Source: Neocallimastix lanati (nom. inval.) (taxonomy: Eukaryota; Neocallimastigomycota; Neocallimastigomycetes; Neocallimastigales; Neocallimastigaceae). From it: DNA of 64,000 nt. Of this stretch, positions 38,935 to 53,380 are shown one piece after another; the stretch's first letter is position 1; every line of letters begins with the position of its first letter. A program made the position numbers and the translations under genes. Location of the stretch: assembly GCA_016946835.1 (NCBI GenBank), contig JACVTC010000041.1:236001-300000 (forward strand), in the 5' to 3' direction. Below the pieces are notes generated by a model that was given only the letters and a program-made list of their open reading frames with translations, did not search any database and had not been told where the DNA came from.

Positions 38935-39783
38935 CTACATTACTTCGGTTTGAGTCATTAATGGAATGGTATCATAATCAGATGGAATCATTGAAGAATT
39001 TTGAGCATACCATAAAGACAATGATGGAGAAACGGTATTATTTGCAAGAGTACTAGAATAATAAGAATTAGCATGCTGTTGAGTATATAATCTCCATAAA
39101 TTTTGTTGTTGTTGCTGATTAAGAAGCTGAAGTGTTTGTTGATAATGTAAAACTTCCAAGTAACTATTTTCCATTTGTTGTCTCTGATAAATCATAAATT
39201 CAATTTCTTTTTGTTGTTGAGAAATAAATTCATCTTCACTAACACGTGGAGTAAGCACTGGAGATGAAATAATAGATGTTGTAACAGAAGGAACTTCAGT
39301 TAATAAACTTGAATTTCCTTGACCAGTAGAAGCGTAAATTGCAAAATTCATATTTGGTGATGATGGCATAATATTACCCATTATTTGAGATTGTTGAGAT
39401 TCTTCCATAGCCTTTTTATTAGTTGCCTCTAAAGTTTCTAATCTAAATTGTTCACGAAGTTGTAATATTTCAACTATATCTTCGGAAGTTAATTTTGAAG
39501 TAACTATACTAGTTCTATCATATTCTTCAGCAGAATGAGTAAATCCTACTTCAACAATTTCATTAAAATGAATTCTTTTTGAAACAGGAATTTCTATTTG
39601 TTCCTTCTTCTTCTGTATTTTCGTAGCAGACATTGAATTAAAATTATTATATTTCTTTGAGATATACTTTTTATTATAAGATTTATTATTTTTCACTTTC
39701 TTGAAACCATTATTGTTACTGTTATTAGCATTAGAGTTTTGTTTTAAACTCTGTGACTTAACTTTAACATAAGTTTTCGACAT
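38935..39783 (-). CDS. Low-complexity Asn/Gln-rich protein with a conserved-looking HFNE...EYDR block
   Basis: 282 residues, one exon, ATG at 39783. Residues 1-60 are Asn/Lys/Ser-rich; 67-115 form a dense block of normal composition (KRIHFNEIVEVGFTHS, then AEEYDR, then KLTSEDIVEILQLREQFR). The rest is Gln/Ser/Thr-rich (Gln clusters at 189-230). The block resembles a short region found in various fungal low-complexity proteins with a T-x-S-x-x-E-Y-D-R core followed by a helix; this is recollection, not a search. RIHF (70-73) also fits the loose [RK]-x(0,1)-[VI]-x-F docking pattern for PP1 phosphatase. No signal peptide or membrane helix, so probably cytosolic or nuclear; function unknown. Codon composition is distinctly protein-coding against poly(T) flanks, so the gene is very likely real. 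Confidence 0.85.
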   Translation of the reverse strand: MSKTYVKVKSQSLKQNSNANNSNNNGFKKVKNNKSYNKKYISKKYNNFNSMSATKIQKKKEQIEIPVSKRIHFNEIVEVGFTHSAEEYDRTSIVTSKLTSEDIVEILQLREQFRLETLEATNKKAMEESQQSQIMGNIMPSSPNMNFAIYASTGQGNSSLLTEVPSVTTSIISSPVLTPRVSEDEFISQQQKEIEFMIYQRQQMENSYLEVLHYQQTLQLLNQQQQQNLWRLYTQQHANSYYSSTLANNTVSPSLSLWYAQNSSMIPSDYDTIPLMTQTEVM

Positions 39784-40089
39784 TTTGTTAATTTTATTTG
39801 ATATTTTAATATTTTTTTTTGGGATCGTATTAATTACAATTTTTGATTTTCGTTATTTTTTATATTTTTTACTACAAATATTAATAAATTTTTAAATATA
39901 AAAATATTATTAATGTTATCTATATTTTTTCAAAAAGTTTTTAATATTATCCCTTGATAATTTAATATATGATTTGTTATTTTATATTAGTTGATTATAT
40001 AATTTTTTAAATATTTAAATTACTGAATAATGATTAATATATATAATTAATACTTGTTATTTCATATTTGTAAATGTATAATTTTTTTT

Positions 40090-40142
<53 letters not shown>

Positions 40143-43100
40143 ATTTTTTTTTGATTCTTTTTCTTTTTTTATGAATTATAATAATTTAAGTTTTTGTATT
40201 ATATAATTAAAAAAATATTTTAAATATATGTATAAATTAATTTACATAAAAATGAAAAAAAATACTTAAAATAAAAAATTTCTAATAAAAAATTAAAAAG
40301 TTATGTATTAAAAATTGTTCAAAATTAATTATTTTAATATTTGTTTTCGTTTAGAATTTTTGAATTTTTAATTTAATTTTGTTTAATCTTTTGTAATTAT
40401 TTAAATTATTTATTATTTATTTTCTTTTAATATTATTAATATTATTACTGTTTATTTTTCATAATTAATCTAATAATTTTAATATTAAAACAATTAGAAT
40501 TTATAATAGAGTAAGTACTATTTTAAGATTATGGTATATTAATATATTTTTTAAAAGAAATTTTTAATAATATTATTATTTTTTATTATTTTAATAACAA
40601 TATCATTAAATAATTTATTTTTCTTTAAATAAAAAAATATTTTATTACTTAAAATCTATAATTTTGGTATTTTGAATATAATTAATAAAAATATATCAAA
40701 TATGTTTATTACTATACTCTACTAATTTTTGTTTTTTATTTAATAAAGAATAATATAATATATAATATTATTTTCAATTATAATAAAAAAACAATTTTTT
40801 ATTAGTTGCTTAACTTATATTAAAAGAAAATTTTCTTTTGCTATTAATTCCTTTTTACAAAATTATTTCAGGTTTAAAAATTAATTTTTAAACTTTCAAT
40901 AATATTCAAATATTTTAAGTAAATAGTTTATAAAATAAACTATATTATTAATTTTCTATTGTAAATTAATATAATATTGATTTGCGTTTTATAATAAATA
41001 AATATAAAAAGGATAAAAAATTTTTATTCTTTTATATAATCTTTTTTTTAAGTGTATACCTAAAAAAATATTTTATATATATTACAAATGTTCTATTTTA
41101 TAATATTTTTTTAAATACTAATCTTAAAAAAAAGAAATATTACAATTAATGTTAAAAAATATGAGAATTTATTAATTTGTATTTATTTAAAATGTAACTA
41201 ATATATTTCTCACTCTATATATTAAAACTAAATAACTTTAATTAATAGTAATTAGAAATATTTACACACTATTTATTAAACTCTTTTTTCTTTTACTATT
41301 TTTATATTTTTCAACTTTTTTTATCTATTTCTTATTGATTGATGTTATATTTCCTTTTAATTTTTAATTATTATAAAATCAAATAATAGTAAATTTTATA
41401 CTATAATATTATTCTAATTAATAAATTATACACTTTTCGTATAAATAATAATTTGTTATTATCAACTATATTTCTAATTAACAATTATATTTTCCAAAAA
41501 GTAATTTACTAATTAATTTTTTTTTACCTAATTAATTAACTATATATTTATTATTGCACTATTATATATATTTAATTATATATCTAATAAATAGTCATAA
41601 ATTAATTATATATAAATTTTTACTTTTAATATTTCAAATATATAATTGTAATTCATACAATCTATCTTTATAATAAATACTATTTTAAAATTACCCTACT
41701 ACTAAATTAATTTAATTTATAAATACTAAATAATTTATTCCAAATAGTATTTTTATTATACTAGAATTAATTTACTATTTTCTTAGTTTTTTTTTTTGTT
41801 GTTTTTTTTTTTTTTTTTTTTTTTGTTACTTTATTTTTTTTTAATATTTTTTAAAAATTTGTTTGTATTTTAATTATTTTTAATTTATTGTTTAATTGTT
41901 TTTTAATTATTTTTTTAATAATTTTTTTTTTTTTAATTTCGTTTTTTAAATGATTTTATTTTACTCTAATTTTTATTATAATAAATAAATATTTAGTATG
42001 TATTTTTAATGTAACTTATATCATATATGTTCTTTGTTTTTTCCTTTTATTCTTTTCTATCTTTTCTTTTTAAATACTTGTTCAATATTAAAAATAAAAA
42101 TAAATAAAAAAGTATAAATAAAAGTTTTTTTGAAAAAAATAAAGAAGATATATAATATAAAAAAAAATCTAAAAAAAAAAAAAAAAAAGTGTTTTGTAAA
42201 TACTTTTTACTTTCTTTTTTTTTTCTTTATTTTTTTATTATTATTATTATTAATTTTTTTTAGTTTTCTTTTAAAATGAAAAATTTTAAAAAATATTATT
42301 CTAAAAAAATTTCAAAAATCTTAAAATAAAGGAATTATTTCATTATTTATAAAAATGAACAAAAAAAAAATGAAAACTTTATATGTTATAAATTAAAAAT
42401 ATAAATTTTTTTATAAGCCAATTTGAAATAATATATTATATAGTATAAATAAAAACTTTATTTCAATTGAAAAAAATATACATATATATAAATAATTGTA
42501 TTAAATAAATAATTTTACATAAAATTATATATAAATTAAATCAATAATAAATTAATATTATACAATTCTATTTTGTATTAAAAATCCAGTACATTTTAAT
42601 ATAACCTTTTATTAACTTTATTTATTAATTTTTATTAAAAATTACAAGTTTAATATATTTATATATTAAAATGACTCTAATTTTTTTTAAAAAAAAAAAA
42701 AATATAAGTGAAATAATATAATAGAATTAATAATATATTTAAATATTATATCTATTTTAATTTTTTCTCCTATTAATTTAAAAATAATAATAAATATTAT
42801 ATATAATATATTTATTAATAATACTAATAAACATATTAAAATTTTATTACTATAAAAAAAAATTAAATAAATGAGCTATAGAATATTACTTTTATGTCAT
42901 ATTGTATTGAAAAGAATATTAATATAAAATTACTACAGAACCTTAAATAATAGTTAAATTTCATTTTTAATTTAAAAAATATTTATATAAAAATATATAT
43001 TTTTAAATATTACATCAAATATTATAATATAAAGATAATATATCATTCAATTAAGGAAGAAATTATAAATATAATAATAAATTAAAAATATTATCAAAAC

Positions 43101-45640
43101 AGGATTTAATTAAAATTTACCATAAAGTTTATTAGTAATCTTATTAATATACTTTTACATTATTTATATAGTGATTTTAAGGCTAATCAAAATTCTTAAA
43201 CTACGTAAATAATTATTATTTAAATATTCTCATATAAGTAAATAATAAAAAATATTTATATATTATTTATAAAAAGTCTTAATTTCTAATGATAATAAAA
43301 ATTAATTATTTTAATTTAAAAATTATAAAAACATAAAAAATTGTTTTAATAATTTTTATTTTTTGAAATTACCCATTATTTATTTCCATTATACTTTTTG
43401 GAAAAATATTATTATTAATCATAGATAATACTATCATTATTTATTGAATATATATATACATTAATATGTATTTATTAAATATTTAATTATTTATTTTTAA
43501 AATTTATATATATGTTTATTTATATTACTATATTCAATAAATATGTATATACATATTTATTAGTATTTATTTATATTGGTTATCTTATATACTCACCTAT
43601 GGTCAAGTTATTTTATTTTCTATAATATAAAACCAATTTTTTTTTATAATTTTAAATTTTATGATTATTTTTTAAATATGTATTTTAATTATTTTTCTCT
43701 TTTTTTTTTTTGTTTATTCTTTTTCTATCTATTTGAGTAAAATGATTGTTTACCAAAATAGTATATTTAAAAAAAAATTAAAATACTAAAAATAATGTAA
43801 TCCAATAAAATTAAAACATTTTTCTGAATTTTTTAAACCTTAATAAATATATAAATTTATATATATTCATTAAATAAAAATAATTAAATTAATATATTTA
43901 TTATAATATATTTCAATATATAGTGAAATATATTAAATTTTAATTAAAAATTTATGTATTTTAAAAATTATTTTTTAAGGAAGTTTCAAAATTTTTATTT
44001 AAGTTATTAAGAAATGTTCCAATTTCAATAAATATATTTAATATATATTTATAATATAATAAATATAATATAATTTTCTATATTTAATTAAATGACAATA
44101 ATACTAAAAAAAAATACTAATCATAATATACCAACAAAAAGAAAAGAAAAAAAAAAGAAAAAAAAATTTTTTTTCATCATTAATACTAAATTCCTATATA
44201 ATATATTATAATACATTATAAAATATATTACGTAGAGATAAATATATTAAAGAAGACTTTTAAAAAAAAAAAAAAGAAAAGAAAAAAATACTATTATTTT
44301 TAAGTTTATTTTTAAATTATCTAAAACTATTTATAATAAGTGTAAAGGGTGAATATATTCATTTTTAATCACAAGCAAACTTTGAAAAAATAATAAATTT
44401 AATTGCATTACCACATTACTTTCTTCAGTTCCAATTAGACAAAAAACATTAATACGACACAATAAAAATTTTATCATCATAAATAATACAAATACTATAT
44501 TGCACAATGATATAAATATAAAATTCCATTTTATTTATATTATTTAAATCATTCTATTTTCTATAAAAAAAAAATATTTAATATTAATATATTAATGAAA
44601 AAAGAAAAAAAGAAAAAGAAAAAGAAAAAGAAAAAAAGAAAAAGAAAAAAGAAATTAAATATATATATAAATATAATATCATACATAATATAATTAAACT
44701 ATTTTTGTATTATTAATATTTTTTTTAATTCCTATGACAATTTATAAAAACGCCATTCAGTAAATTAAAAGGTGAAAATGAAAGTAACTTTATTAAAAGT
44801 AGTTTTTGTGTCTTATCATTTATATAAATTTTTTTTTAATTGAGATTATTTATTTCCAATTAAATAACTGTTGTATTAATAAATTAATAATTAAATTCAA
44901 TCTAATTTATTTTTATGAAATATATATAATATATTATATTTGTAAGTATATATATATGAAAAGATGATAGCAAACATAGAAAAAATAAAACAAATATAAA
45001 ATAACACATAATAATAAAAAAGGAAATAAAAACTTGCAAAAAAAAAAAAAAAGAAAAATTTTATATTTTCATACTTCTCAATATAAGAAAAAACTGGGAG
45101 ATATTAATTTAGATAATTAATAATTATTAACAATACTGATATATTCCTACTTTTATTTATTTATTTCTTTATTTATATAAACAAAATTTTAAATTTTTTT
45201 TTATTTTAATTTTTATTATATTTTAATAATAAAAGAACTTTTTTTTTAAAAAAAAAAATGTAATACACAATATTATTTACATTTGTATTACATTAATATA
45301 TTACAAAAAAAAGTTAACGTGGAAAATAGAGGATAAAATAAAATATAATAAAGTAACAAAAAAAAAAATAAAATAAAAAGAAGAAAATTCTTGGTTTCAA
45401 ATTAAATTCAAATCATATTAATTAAATAAAATATGAATAGTAATAGATCATATAATATAGTATTGTATTTATATTATATTATATTATATTATATTATGAA
45501 TACTATACGGCTATACGGTCTTATTTATAACATACTAACACGAAATTTCTATTCTAAGGTATTAAATGTAACAAAAATAAATATAAGACTTTCCATATAA
45601 AGATGTTATATATGGTATTAACAAGAAACAATAATTATAA
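39784..45640. other. AT-rich spacer
   Basis: 5.9 kb without a gene. A poly(T) run of 49 bases (40093-40141), T-rich and (TA)n tracts, purine-rich (AAAAAG)n near 44600-44650. The part next to 39783 must hold the promoter of the preceding gene, but no motif stands out. Confidence 0.7.
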
Positions 45641-45860
45641 ACATATGAATTCCTCCTTAACTTCTGTCACAATTGATCAGAAGACTAATATATAAACACC
45701 AGGAGTATTTTTTAAAGCTCACGAGGAAAACGTTTAATACAATGGATTATTCATCACTTTTATATATATATATAAAGTTGTGTTATATACTTTTTGAGGA
45801 AAATAAAAATAGCATTAGAATAAGTATTATAATAAGGATTAACCGTTACTATTAATTAAA
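45641..45860. other. Short coding-like relic, unidentified
   Basis: Less AT-extreme patch; the plus frame 45673-45855 (60 residues, MIRRLIYKHQEYFLKLTRKT..) ends in low-complexity Ile/Arg. It might be a scrap of a retroelement. Not called a gene. Confidence 0.2.
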
Positions 45861-46204
45861 TATAGAATTCTCATTAATTTAATAATATATATTTCTCATT
45901 TATATATTGGAAATTTAAAGTCTTAATGTAATTTTCTTCATAGAAATAGTATAATCAAGATTATTTAAAAAAAAAAAAAAATAATAAAGTGAATATATTA
46001 AATTTAACCCATATTAAACTTTAATATTAACATTTTTTAAATAGTAAATAATATTGTTTTGAGTTAATAACAATTAAATTTAATTATTACCATGTTAACT
46101 ATGAATAAATAAATATAACAAAAAAAATTAATATTAATTCAATATATTTTAAAATTAATGACCGTTTAACATAATATAAAATTATATAAAATTATTATTT
46201 ATTA

Positions 46205-46545
46205 ATTCAAATTTCATATTTTGTTTTGTTTTGTTTTTACTTTTATTTTTATGTTTTTTATTTATTTTTATGTTTTATTTTTTATATTTTATATTTTATA
46301 TTTTATTTTTATATTTTATATTTTACTTTTATATTTTATTTTTATATTTTATATTTTATATTTTATATTTTATTTTTATATTTTATATTTTATATTTTAT
46401 TTTTATATTTTATATTTTATATTTTATTTTTATATTTTATATTTTATATTTTATATTTTATTTTTATATTTTATATTTTATATTTAATATTTTAAATTTT
46501 ATTGTTTATTTTTATATTATTGTTTATTTTTATATTTTTATTTAT
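46205..46545. repeat. TTTTATA-type low-complexity array
   Basis: TTTTATA / TTTTTATA units repeated for over 300 bp. All three plus frames stay open because the repeat lacks TAA/TAG/TGA in frame, giving Phe/Ile/Tyr/Leu peptides that are artefacts. Confidence 0.9.
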
Positions 46546-49500
46546 TAGTAAACATTCATTTTTTCATTCAGAAATATTTCTATGTTTCATCCCCATTTTT
46601 TTTTTAAACATATATATTATAATTCTCATTATTCTTTATATTTTTTTTAATTATAAAATTATATTTAATATTTATATAAATTTATTTTTTAATATTATGC
46701 AAATTAGTATAATTTTAAATAACAAATAATACTTTTTTTATAAAAATTATTTAATATTTATCTTTGTATTATTATTTTTAATATTATGACTTATTAATAC
46801 TTATTAATATTGTTTATTATTGATTATTATTGTTTATTATTTCATTATTTATTATTCTTTATTATTCTTTAATATACTTTATTCCTTATTATTCCTTGTT
46901 ATTCTTTATTATTATTATATTATTATACATGATTTTTTAGTATTAGTAGTATCATTGATTTTATTACTTTATTTACTATGATAATATAATAATACTTCAT
47001 ATAATAAATATTTGATACTCCATATAAAAATTATGATATTTATTTTTCCTTATGATTCATTCTATATAAAACATTAAAAGGCATTTTTGAATAAAAATTC
47101 TTATTACAAATTATGGGATTTATCTAACATTTATAATTCTATATTAAAGTCTATTTATTATAAATTAAATAGCTTTTACAAATTTAATATTATATAGAGT
47201 TCGAATTTATTTTCTAATTTTATTTAATATATTGTAAATATATATTATTTTAAAATCAGCAGAATTCATAAGCCTCTTCAACAACAATAATTAATGTATA
47301 ATAAATGACCTAAAAAAAGAGTAAATACTAAACATAATTTTATAATGAAATTTATTATTTTATATATATATTTATATATTTATATATATGTATATATATA
47401 TATATATATTTTTTTTTTTCAAATAAAAAAAAAAAGTCCTATTAATTATTTATTTTGTTAGGTGATAATTAAAATATAACCTAATCCATATATATATTTT
47501 TAAAACGAAATAAGGATTTAATATATCTTAGTAGTTTTATTTTAAAAAGAAGAAATTGGAGTGAATATTATTATTACTAATTCTTTTCTAAACTTTCACA
47601 AAGTTGATCCTCAATTTATTTATCTTTATTCTTTGTTAATAATTAGTAACAGTATAAATGTAAAAAAAATTAATCTATAAAATAAATAGTGGATATTTCT
47701 TGTTTTAAAAAAATATGTATTTTCAATAAATAAATAATTAACAGAAAATTTCATAGTTATTACATAAATATAGTTCATATATCTATATTGATTAACCATA
47801 AACAATGGAATAAATAATAAAATAATAAAACTTTGATTATTAATAATAATAATTTTTTTTTATTATTTCTATTTCTATTATATTATTATTTTTGTTATTT
47901 TTTAAATTTCATTAATATGAATTAATATAAAATAAACAATATGAATATCTTTTTTGGAGCGATATTGAAAGATAAATTTAAAAGAATATTTAAAGACTTT
48001 TCTTAATTACTATTTTTATTAAAATTTATTAGTAATTAATTATAATTATTTTCTTTTACTATATCTAATAATATAACTTAATATTCAATTATTCCTTTTA
48101 TTATCAAATGCATAAAACATAATAAAAATAACAATAAGTATATAAATAAATTCAAAATAAAACACAATTTTAATGTTTAATAATTTCAATATTATTATTT
48201 ATTCTTATAAATTTTATTATAATTATTATTATTTATAATTTTTTTATCCTAAATTTTGAAAAAATATAATTAATTTATATAACAAATCAAATAGAAAAGA
48301 AATTATAAATTTTTAGGAACAAATCAAAATTTAGAATTTTTTTAATATTAATTAATAATTAAAATAATATAGTTTATAGTTTAAGTCTAGCTTAATTATT
48401 ATATATAATATATAGTTGAAAATTCATTTGTAGATAATGTAAATATATTATAAAATTTATGTTTTTTTTTTTTTTTTGATAGCATATAAAATATTTTTTT
48501 ATAATATTTATAATATTAAATTATTTTATTAAGATAAAATATATAATAAATAATGATAATATAAAAAGCAAACTATTGTTTTTAATTAAGTTAATACATA
48601 TTAAATTATAAAAAAAAAAAAAATGGATCTATGTTAAATGTATTTTTAGATTAATTAAAAAGCTTTATTTTTAATTAATAACTTTTATTTATTCAGCTCC
48701 AATAATAATTATTTCTTTTAAATAAGAACTTATTAATTAATAAATAAAGTTTATACCGCGTTTTGAATTTAATTAATAAAAAATGGATGAATTTATCATA
48801 TTAAAGTTTCTTTTTTTTTAAAAAAAACTTAATTTAACCATAAATGTTTAGAACATTTTATTAAAAAAAAATCAAAATTCCAAATTCCAAATTCCAAATT
48901 TTAAACTTTATAGAATAAAGATATCTTTTAATTATTTAAGTTTAAAATTTAGAATTTAGAATTTATTATCTCCTATTTATTAATTATTTTACATCTATAT
49001 AATATTTTCTTACAAGAAAAAAAAAAATAGAAAAATAAGAGAATAATAATATAATAATATTATTATTAATAATCATTATTAATATTTTTCATTAGAATAC
49101 CCTTATCCTGTATAAGTTGTTATTGTACTGATTTTTTTTTATTGCCAATAGAAATACCTTATTTTGTATTATCTTTCTATAATATATTTATATATTTATA
49201 AACTCAACTAAACGATGCAACACATATATAGCAATAATCAATAAATATTGAGCTTGTTTATTGTATATATTATATATAATATTACTATCATTATTAGTAT
49301 TTAATTTTTTATTATAAAATTAATTTAAATTAAGGATTTTTTTTTTTTTTTTTTTTTTGATCAATTACTTTAAAAATAACAAAAACCTTATCATAAATAT
49401 TGTTAATATATTTATAATTTAAAAATGAGTATAAATAATGTAGCAAAAATTTTTAGATCAAATAAATATATAATTAAATATATGTATATTTATTTAAGAA

Positions 49501-50386
49501 ATAATGTTATAAGTGTTTTTTTTTTTTTTTTTTTTTTTAATTTTTTCTATAATTAATAATTATAAAATTAAAATATAAAAATTTTTCATATAAATATTAA
49601 TTTTACTATTTTTAATTAAAACTTTAATTAGAGTTTAAAAAAAATAAATAATAAACAAAAAATTAAATAAAAAATTATCTATCTATATATATATAGTAAT
49701 TTATATATATATAGTAATTTATATATATATATATTTATATATATATAAAAATAATAATTCTAAAAATTATTACAAAGTTATTATTATTAAATTATATAAT
49801 TATATATTCAAATATATATATCGTTATATATATATATATTTTTTTAAATTATAATAATCTAATTAGAAAATTTTATAATTTTATTATTATTCATTATACG
49901 GATGAAAGTGGTAAACTTTTTCATTTTTTCAATCTATTTTAATATTTACAACCATTATTAATATTTTACTTAATTATTGATGATATTTTATGTATTATCT
50001 ATTTTAAAGGCAAATGATATATTTTATATTTTAATTTCTTATTCTGTTTCATCATATTTTTATTTTGTTTCATTTTTATTTTTATTTTTTTCTATAGTGT
50101 ATTATTTTTTATTATTTTAGTATTTTATATATAAAAAGTTTTGCCATATAAATTATATTTAATTAAATATTTTAGAATTATAAAATTATTTAATTTACTA
50201 AGTAACTGTTGAAGAGTCATAAAATTAACAAATAAAAATAAATGTCAAAAATTTAATTTAAAATAAATGAATATATTAATATAAAAATAAATAAAAAATA
50301 AAAATTCCGTATCATTATTAGTTAAAATGAATGAATAAATAATATTTATATAGATAAATAAGTAGATATTTTTATTAATCATAAAA

Positions 50387-50425
<39 letters not shown>

Positions 50426-51095
50426 TAAATGAATTTTGATTAATTTTTTATTTTATTTTTATTTTTATTTTAATTACATTTTACTTTTTTAAAAAGTTTA
50501 AAGGTTTTAAAAGAATTGTACATTGATATATTATCAGTTTATAGAATTTCTATTAAATGTGTAATATTTAAAAGAATTAAAATAAATAAAAGTTATTATA
50601 TATATAAAAATATTAATTATTTCATTTATTTAATAAATATTTTAAAAATTAAAGTGAAAATTTAAACATGTTTTTTTTTTTTTTTTTAAATATTTTTAAG
50701 TAATTTCTGAAATAAAAATAAAAAAAAAAAAAAAAAAAAAAATTAAAATTTAATTTTTATTACGATAAATCAATATAATCTTTATTTGGTTATATAACAG
50801 CTACCTAATAATGTTATATTAAATATTTATTTATTAATTTATAGTAGAAGTTTTTTATTTTATTTTATTTTTTTTTTTTTACCTGTTAATACAACATTTA
50901 CACCATTTTTTTTTAACAAAGAAATATATATTTATTAATTATTAAAAAGTTGAAATATACTATAAAGAAAATGTAATATATTTTGTTTATATATTAATTT
51001 TTATTTATTTATTTATTAATTTTTGGAACAAAAAATGATATATTATTATATATAATGTATAGTGAAATAAATATATATATATATATAATTTATAT
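46546..51095. other. AT-rich spacer
   Basis: No gene. (TA)n near 47370-47410 and 49690-49745, poly(T) near 49335-49358, 49518-49538 and 50391-50420. Confidence 0.7.
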
Positions 51096-51104
51096 AATAT
51101 AAAT

Positions 51105-51401
51105 GGGAGAGTTGAATTTCCCCAAATTACATTTCGCCAGGTTGCATTTCGCCAAGTGGCGTAGTATTACAATGTTGCATTTCGACAAGTAGAGTATTGA
51201 TATAAATAAATGAATAAATAAATAAATATTAATTTAAAATAATTTTTTTAAAATTGTTTTTATTCGATATTAATAATATTTTATTTTATTTATTTATTTA
51301 TTTATTTAATAATTTTCAATTTAGCGAAATACCACATTTTTTAATACGCCACATACTTAAAAAATTGGTGAAATGCAACCTGGCGAAATGCCCCCACACC
51401 C
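51105..51401. mobile_element. MULE-type MITE (family M3) with perfect 9-bp target duplication
   Basis: 297 bp, ends GGG...CCC. AATATAAAT flanks it on both sides (51096-51104 and 51402-51410). Inverted repeats are strong: 51129-51155 against the reverse complement of 51365-51391 agree at 25 of 27 positions (core CATTTCGCCAGGTTGCATTT). Farther in, GTGGCGTA.TATT at about 51156 pairs with AATACGCCAC at 51343-51352. The motif TTGCATTTCG(C/A)CAAGT is also repeated directly (51141 and 51174), like subterminal transposase-binding repeats. No ORF of its own. Confidence 0.9.
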
Positions 51402-51470
51402 AATATAAATACTATATTATCAATATTATTAATAAAAAGATAAAGTATTAAATATAAATCGAATGTATTA

Positions 51471-51477
<7 letters not shown>

Positions 51478-51501
<24 letters not shown>

Positions 51502-51528
51502 AATAACAATAATAAAAATTGTATTTTC

Positions 51529-51585
<57 letters not shown>
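51478..51585. repeat. (TAA)n microsatellites
   Basis: Two blocks of AATAAT units (about 51476-51501 and 51531-51585). Confidence 0.85.
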
Positions 51586-51586
<1 letters not shown>

Positions 51587-51827
51587 TATCAGTAATGAAG
51601 ATTACATTTTTGAAAAATTTGTTCTTTGATTAAAAATAATTGTTGGATTCTCTTGATTTTCTTTTATCATAATAAATGGAAAACCTGATTGTTTAAAGAA
51701 ATTTTCAATTATTTTTTTTAATATTATATAACGAATTTCTTTCATTATCATAAGATTCTAAAGATTTAAATAATTATTTATTATCAATGTTATTATTATT
51801 GTATATCCCAATGATATGAACTGTTTT

Positions 51828-52250
51828 TCCAGGTCCATGGAGGGTTGATGGTAAAGGAATATCCTTTATCAGGTGTACTAATTACAGTTTTCTTTATTCT
51901 GATGATAATCTATGGTTATCCTTTCTTACGTGGCTTCTAGTACAAAGAGAGAAAATATTCCATATTGGGAAGACGATAAAAAGTGAACCTGATATTTTAT
52001 ATTGTTTTAAACTGGATATATAGTAACATTGGAGTTATATTATTAATAATTTCATGTAGTTTCTACATATTATAATTGTCATGAATCCATTGTATTTTTT
52101 ACTTTAGCATTATTTTATATGTGTATTTTTCTTTAGTATTATTTAAACTCATGCAGCTATTGTAAAATGGAAATGTAGGAGTTTTGATTCACTCCAAAGC
52201 TTGTATTTAAGACTTTATTTGACAGATGGGGATCTTTTTAAAGCTTTTCA
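51828..52250 (+). pseudogene. LINE-family fragment (plus strand)
   Basis: 51828-51885 matches 59521-59580 in DNA: both begin TTTTCCA, share GTAAAGGAA and then ATCAGGTGTACTAA. The second locus continues into the LINE B C-terminus. Here a plus frame reads SFIRCTNYSFLYSDDNLWLS and LVQREKIFHIGKTIKSEPDI, with later stops. It is homologous to LINE material but diverges from the 59.5-kb copy after the first 60 bp. Confidence 0.5.
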
Positions 52251-52259
52251 CAACTAACA

Positions 52260-52600
52260 TTTTATTTACCTTTTCATTTTAGTTAATATATTGATTATTC
52301 TACAGAAAATATTACATAATACAATGCTTTTATTAATCGAAAAGAAAAATAATAATTCAAAAGATAAAGAAAAAAAAAAAAAAGAGAGATTATTCATTAT
52401 AACAAAATATACATATATATGGTTTATTTTACTTAAATAATTATCAAATATAGCAAAAAGAAAAAACTTCATATTATTTTAATTATTATTTTTTTTTTTT
52501 TTTTATTTTTTCTATATTTATTTTTTTTTATATATATATTTTTTATATTTATATTTCTAAGTTTTTAGTATTTTAGTTTATATTAATTTCATTTTTAATC
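52260..52600. other. AT-rich spacer
   Basis: No gene; poly(T) and (TA)n tracts. Confidence 0.6.
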
Positions 52601-52609
52601 ATTTTGTAA

Positions 52610-53331
52610 TTTATAGTGCATTATGGAAAAGATATTTCATCGAGGTTCTCTCTGTTATGAAACATCTATTGATAACACAAGGTTAATTTTTATCCGTGGT
52701 ATATACTCATGGACCGATGTTAATATGAAGGAATTTATTCATTCTAGATACAAAAAATTTCACTAGATAATTCCTATACTCATCTAATTTTTCTTTTTTT
52801 ACCTATTTCCATACTTTCCTACCATCATTTTTAATAGCTAACAAAATATCCAATTTTAATCCAATATAAATATTCTTTTTTTTTTTTCTCCTAATTTCAA
52901 TACATTTTTTATGAATTGATTCATAGAGTCTACTATGCGAGACAACAACTTTAGCAAATTCATTGGAATCACTTGCAGATTTATAACCCTTTATTTGTTT
53001 ATTTCTATATGTTTTTACCTTTTTTGAAGACAATAAATTTTGTGGGACGCTCTAAACATCAATTTTCTGATTTCTGTTGACGATGTAATCGATAAATCCA
53101 TAGCAATGGAATTAGTAGTGTTGATGAACTTTTTACATATACAATCTACTGAAAGTTCTCCATTTCCTAATTCTTCACTAAGAATATAAAATTTATTGTG
53201 ATGATGAACTTTTCACCTATACAATCTACTGAAAGTTCTCCATTTCCTAATTCTTCACTAAGAATATAAAATTTATTGGGATCACAAATTTCTTTCTTAA
53301 GTTCAATACATTTATACCTATCCCACCTTTC

Positions 53332-53380
<49 letters not shown>

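Noticed and set aside
46221-46548. Three overlapping Phe/Ile/Tyr ORFs
   Set aside because: All three frames of one TTTTATA array are open; low-complexity artefact.
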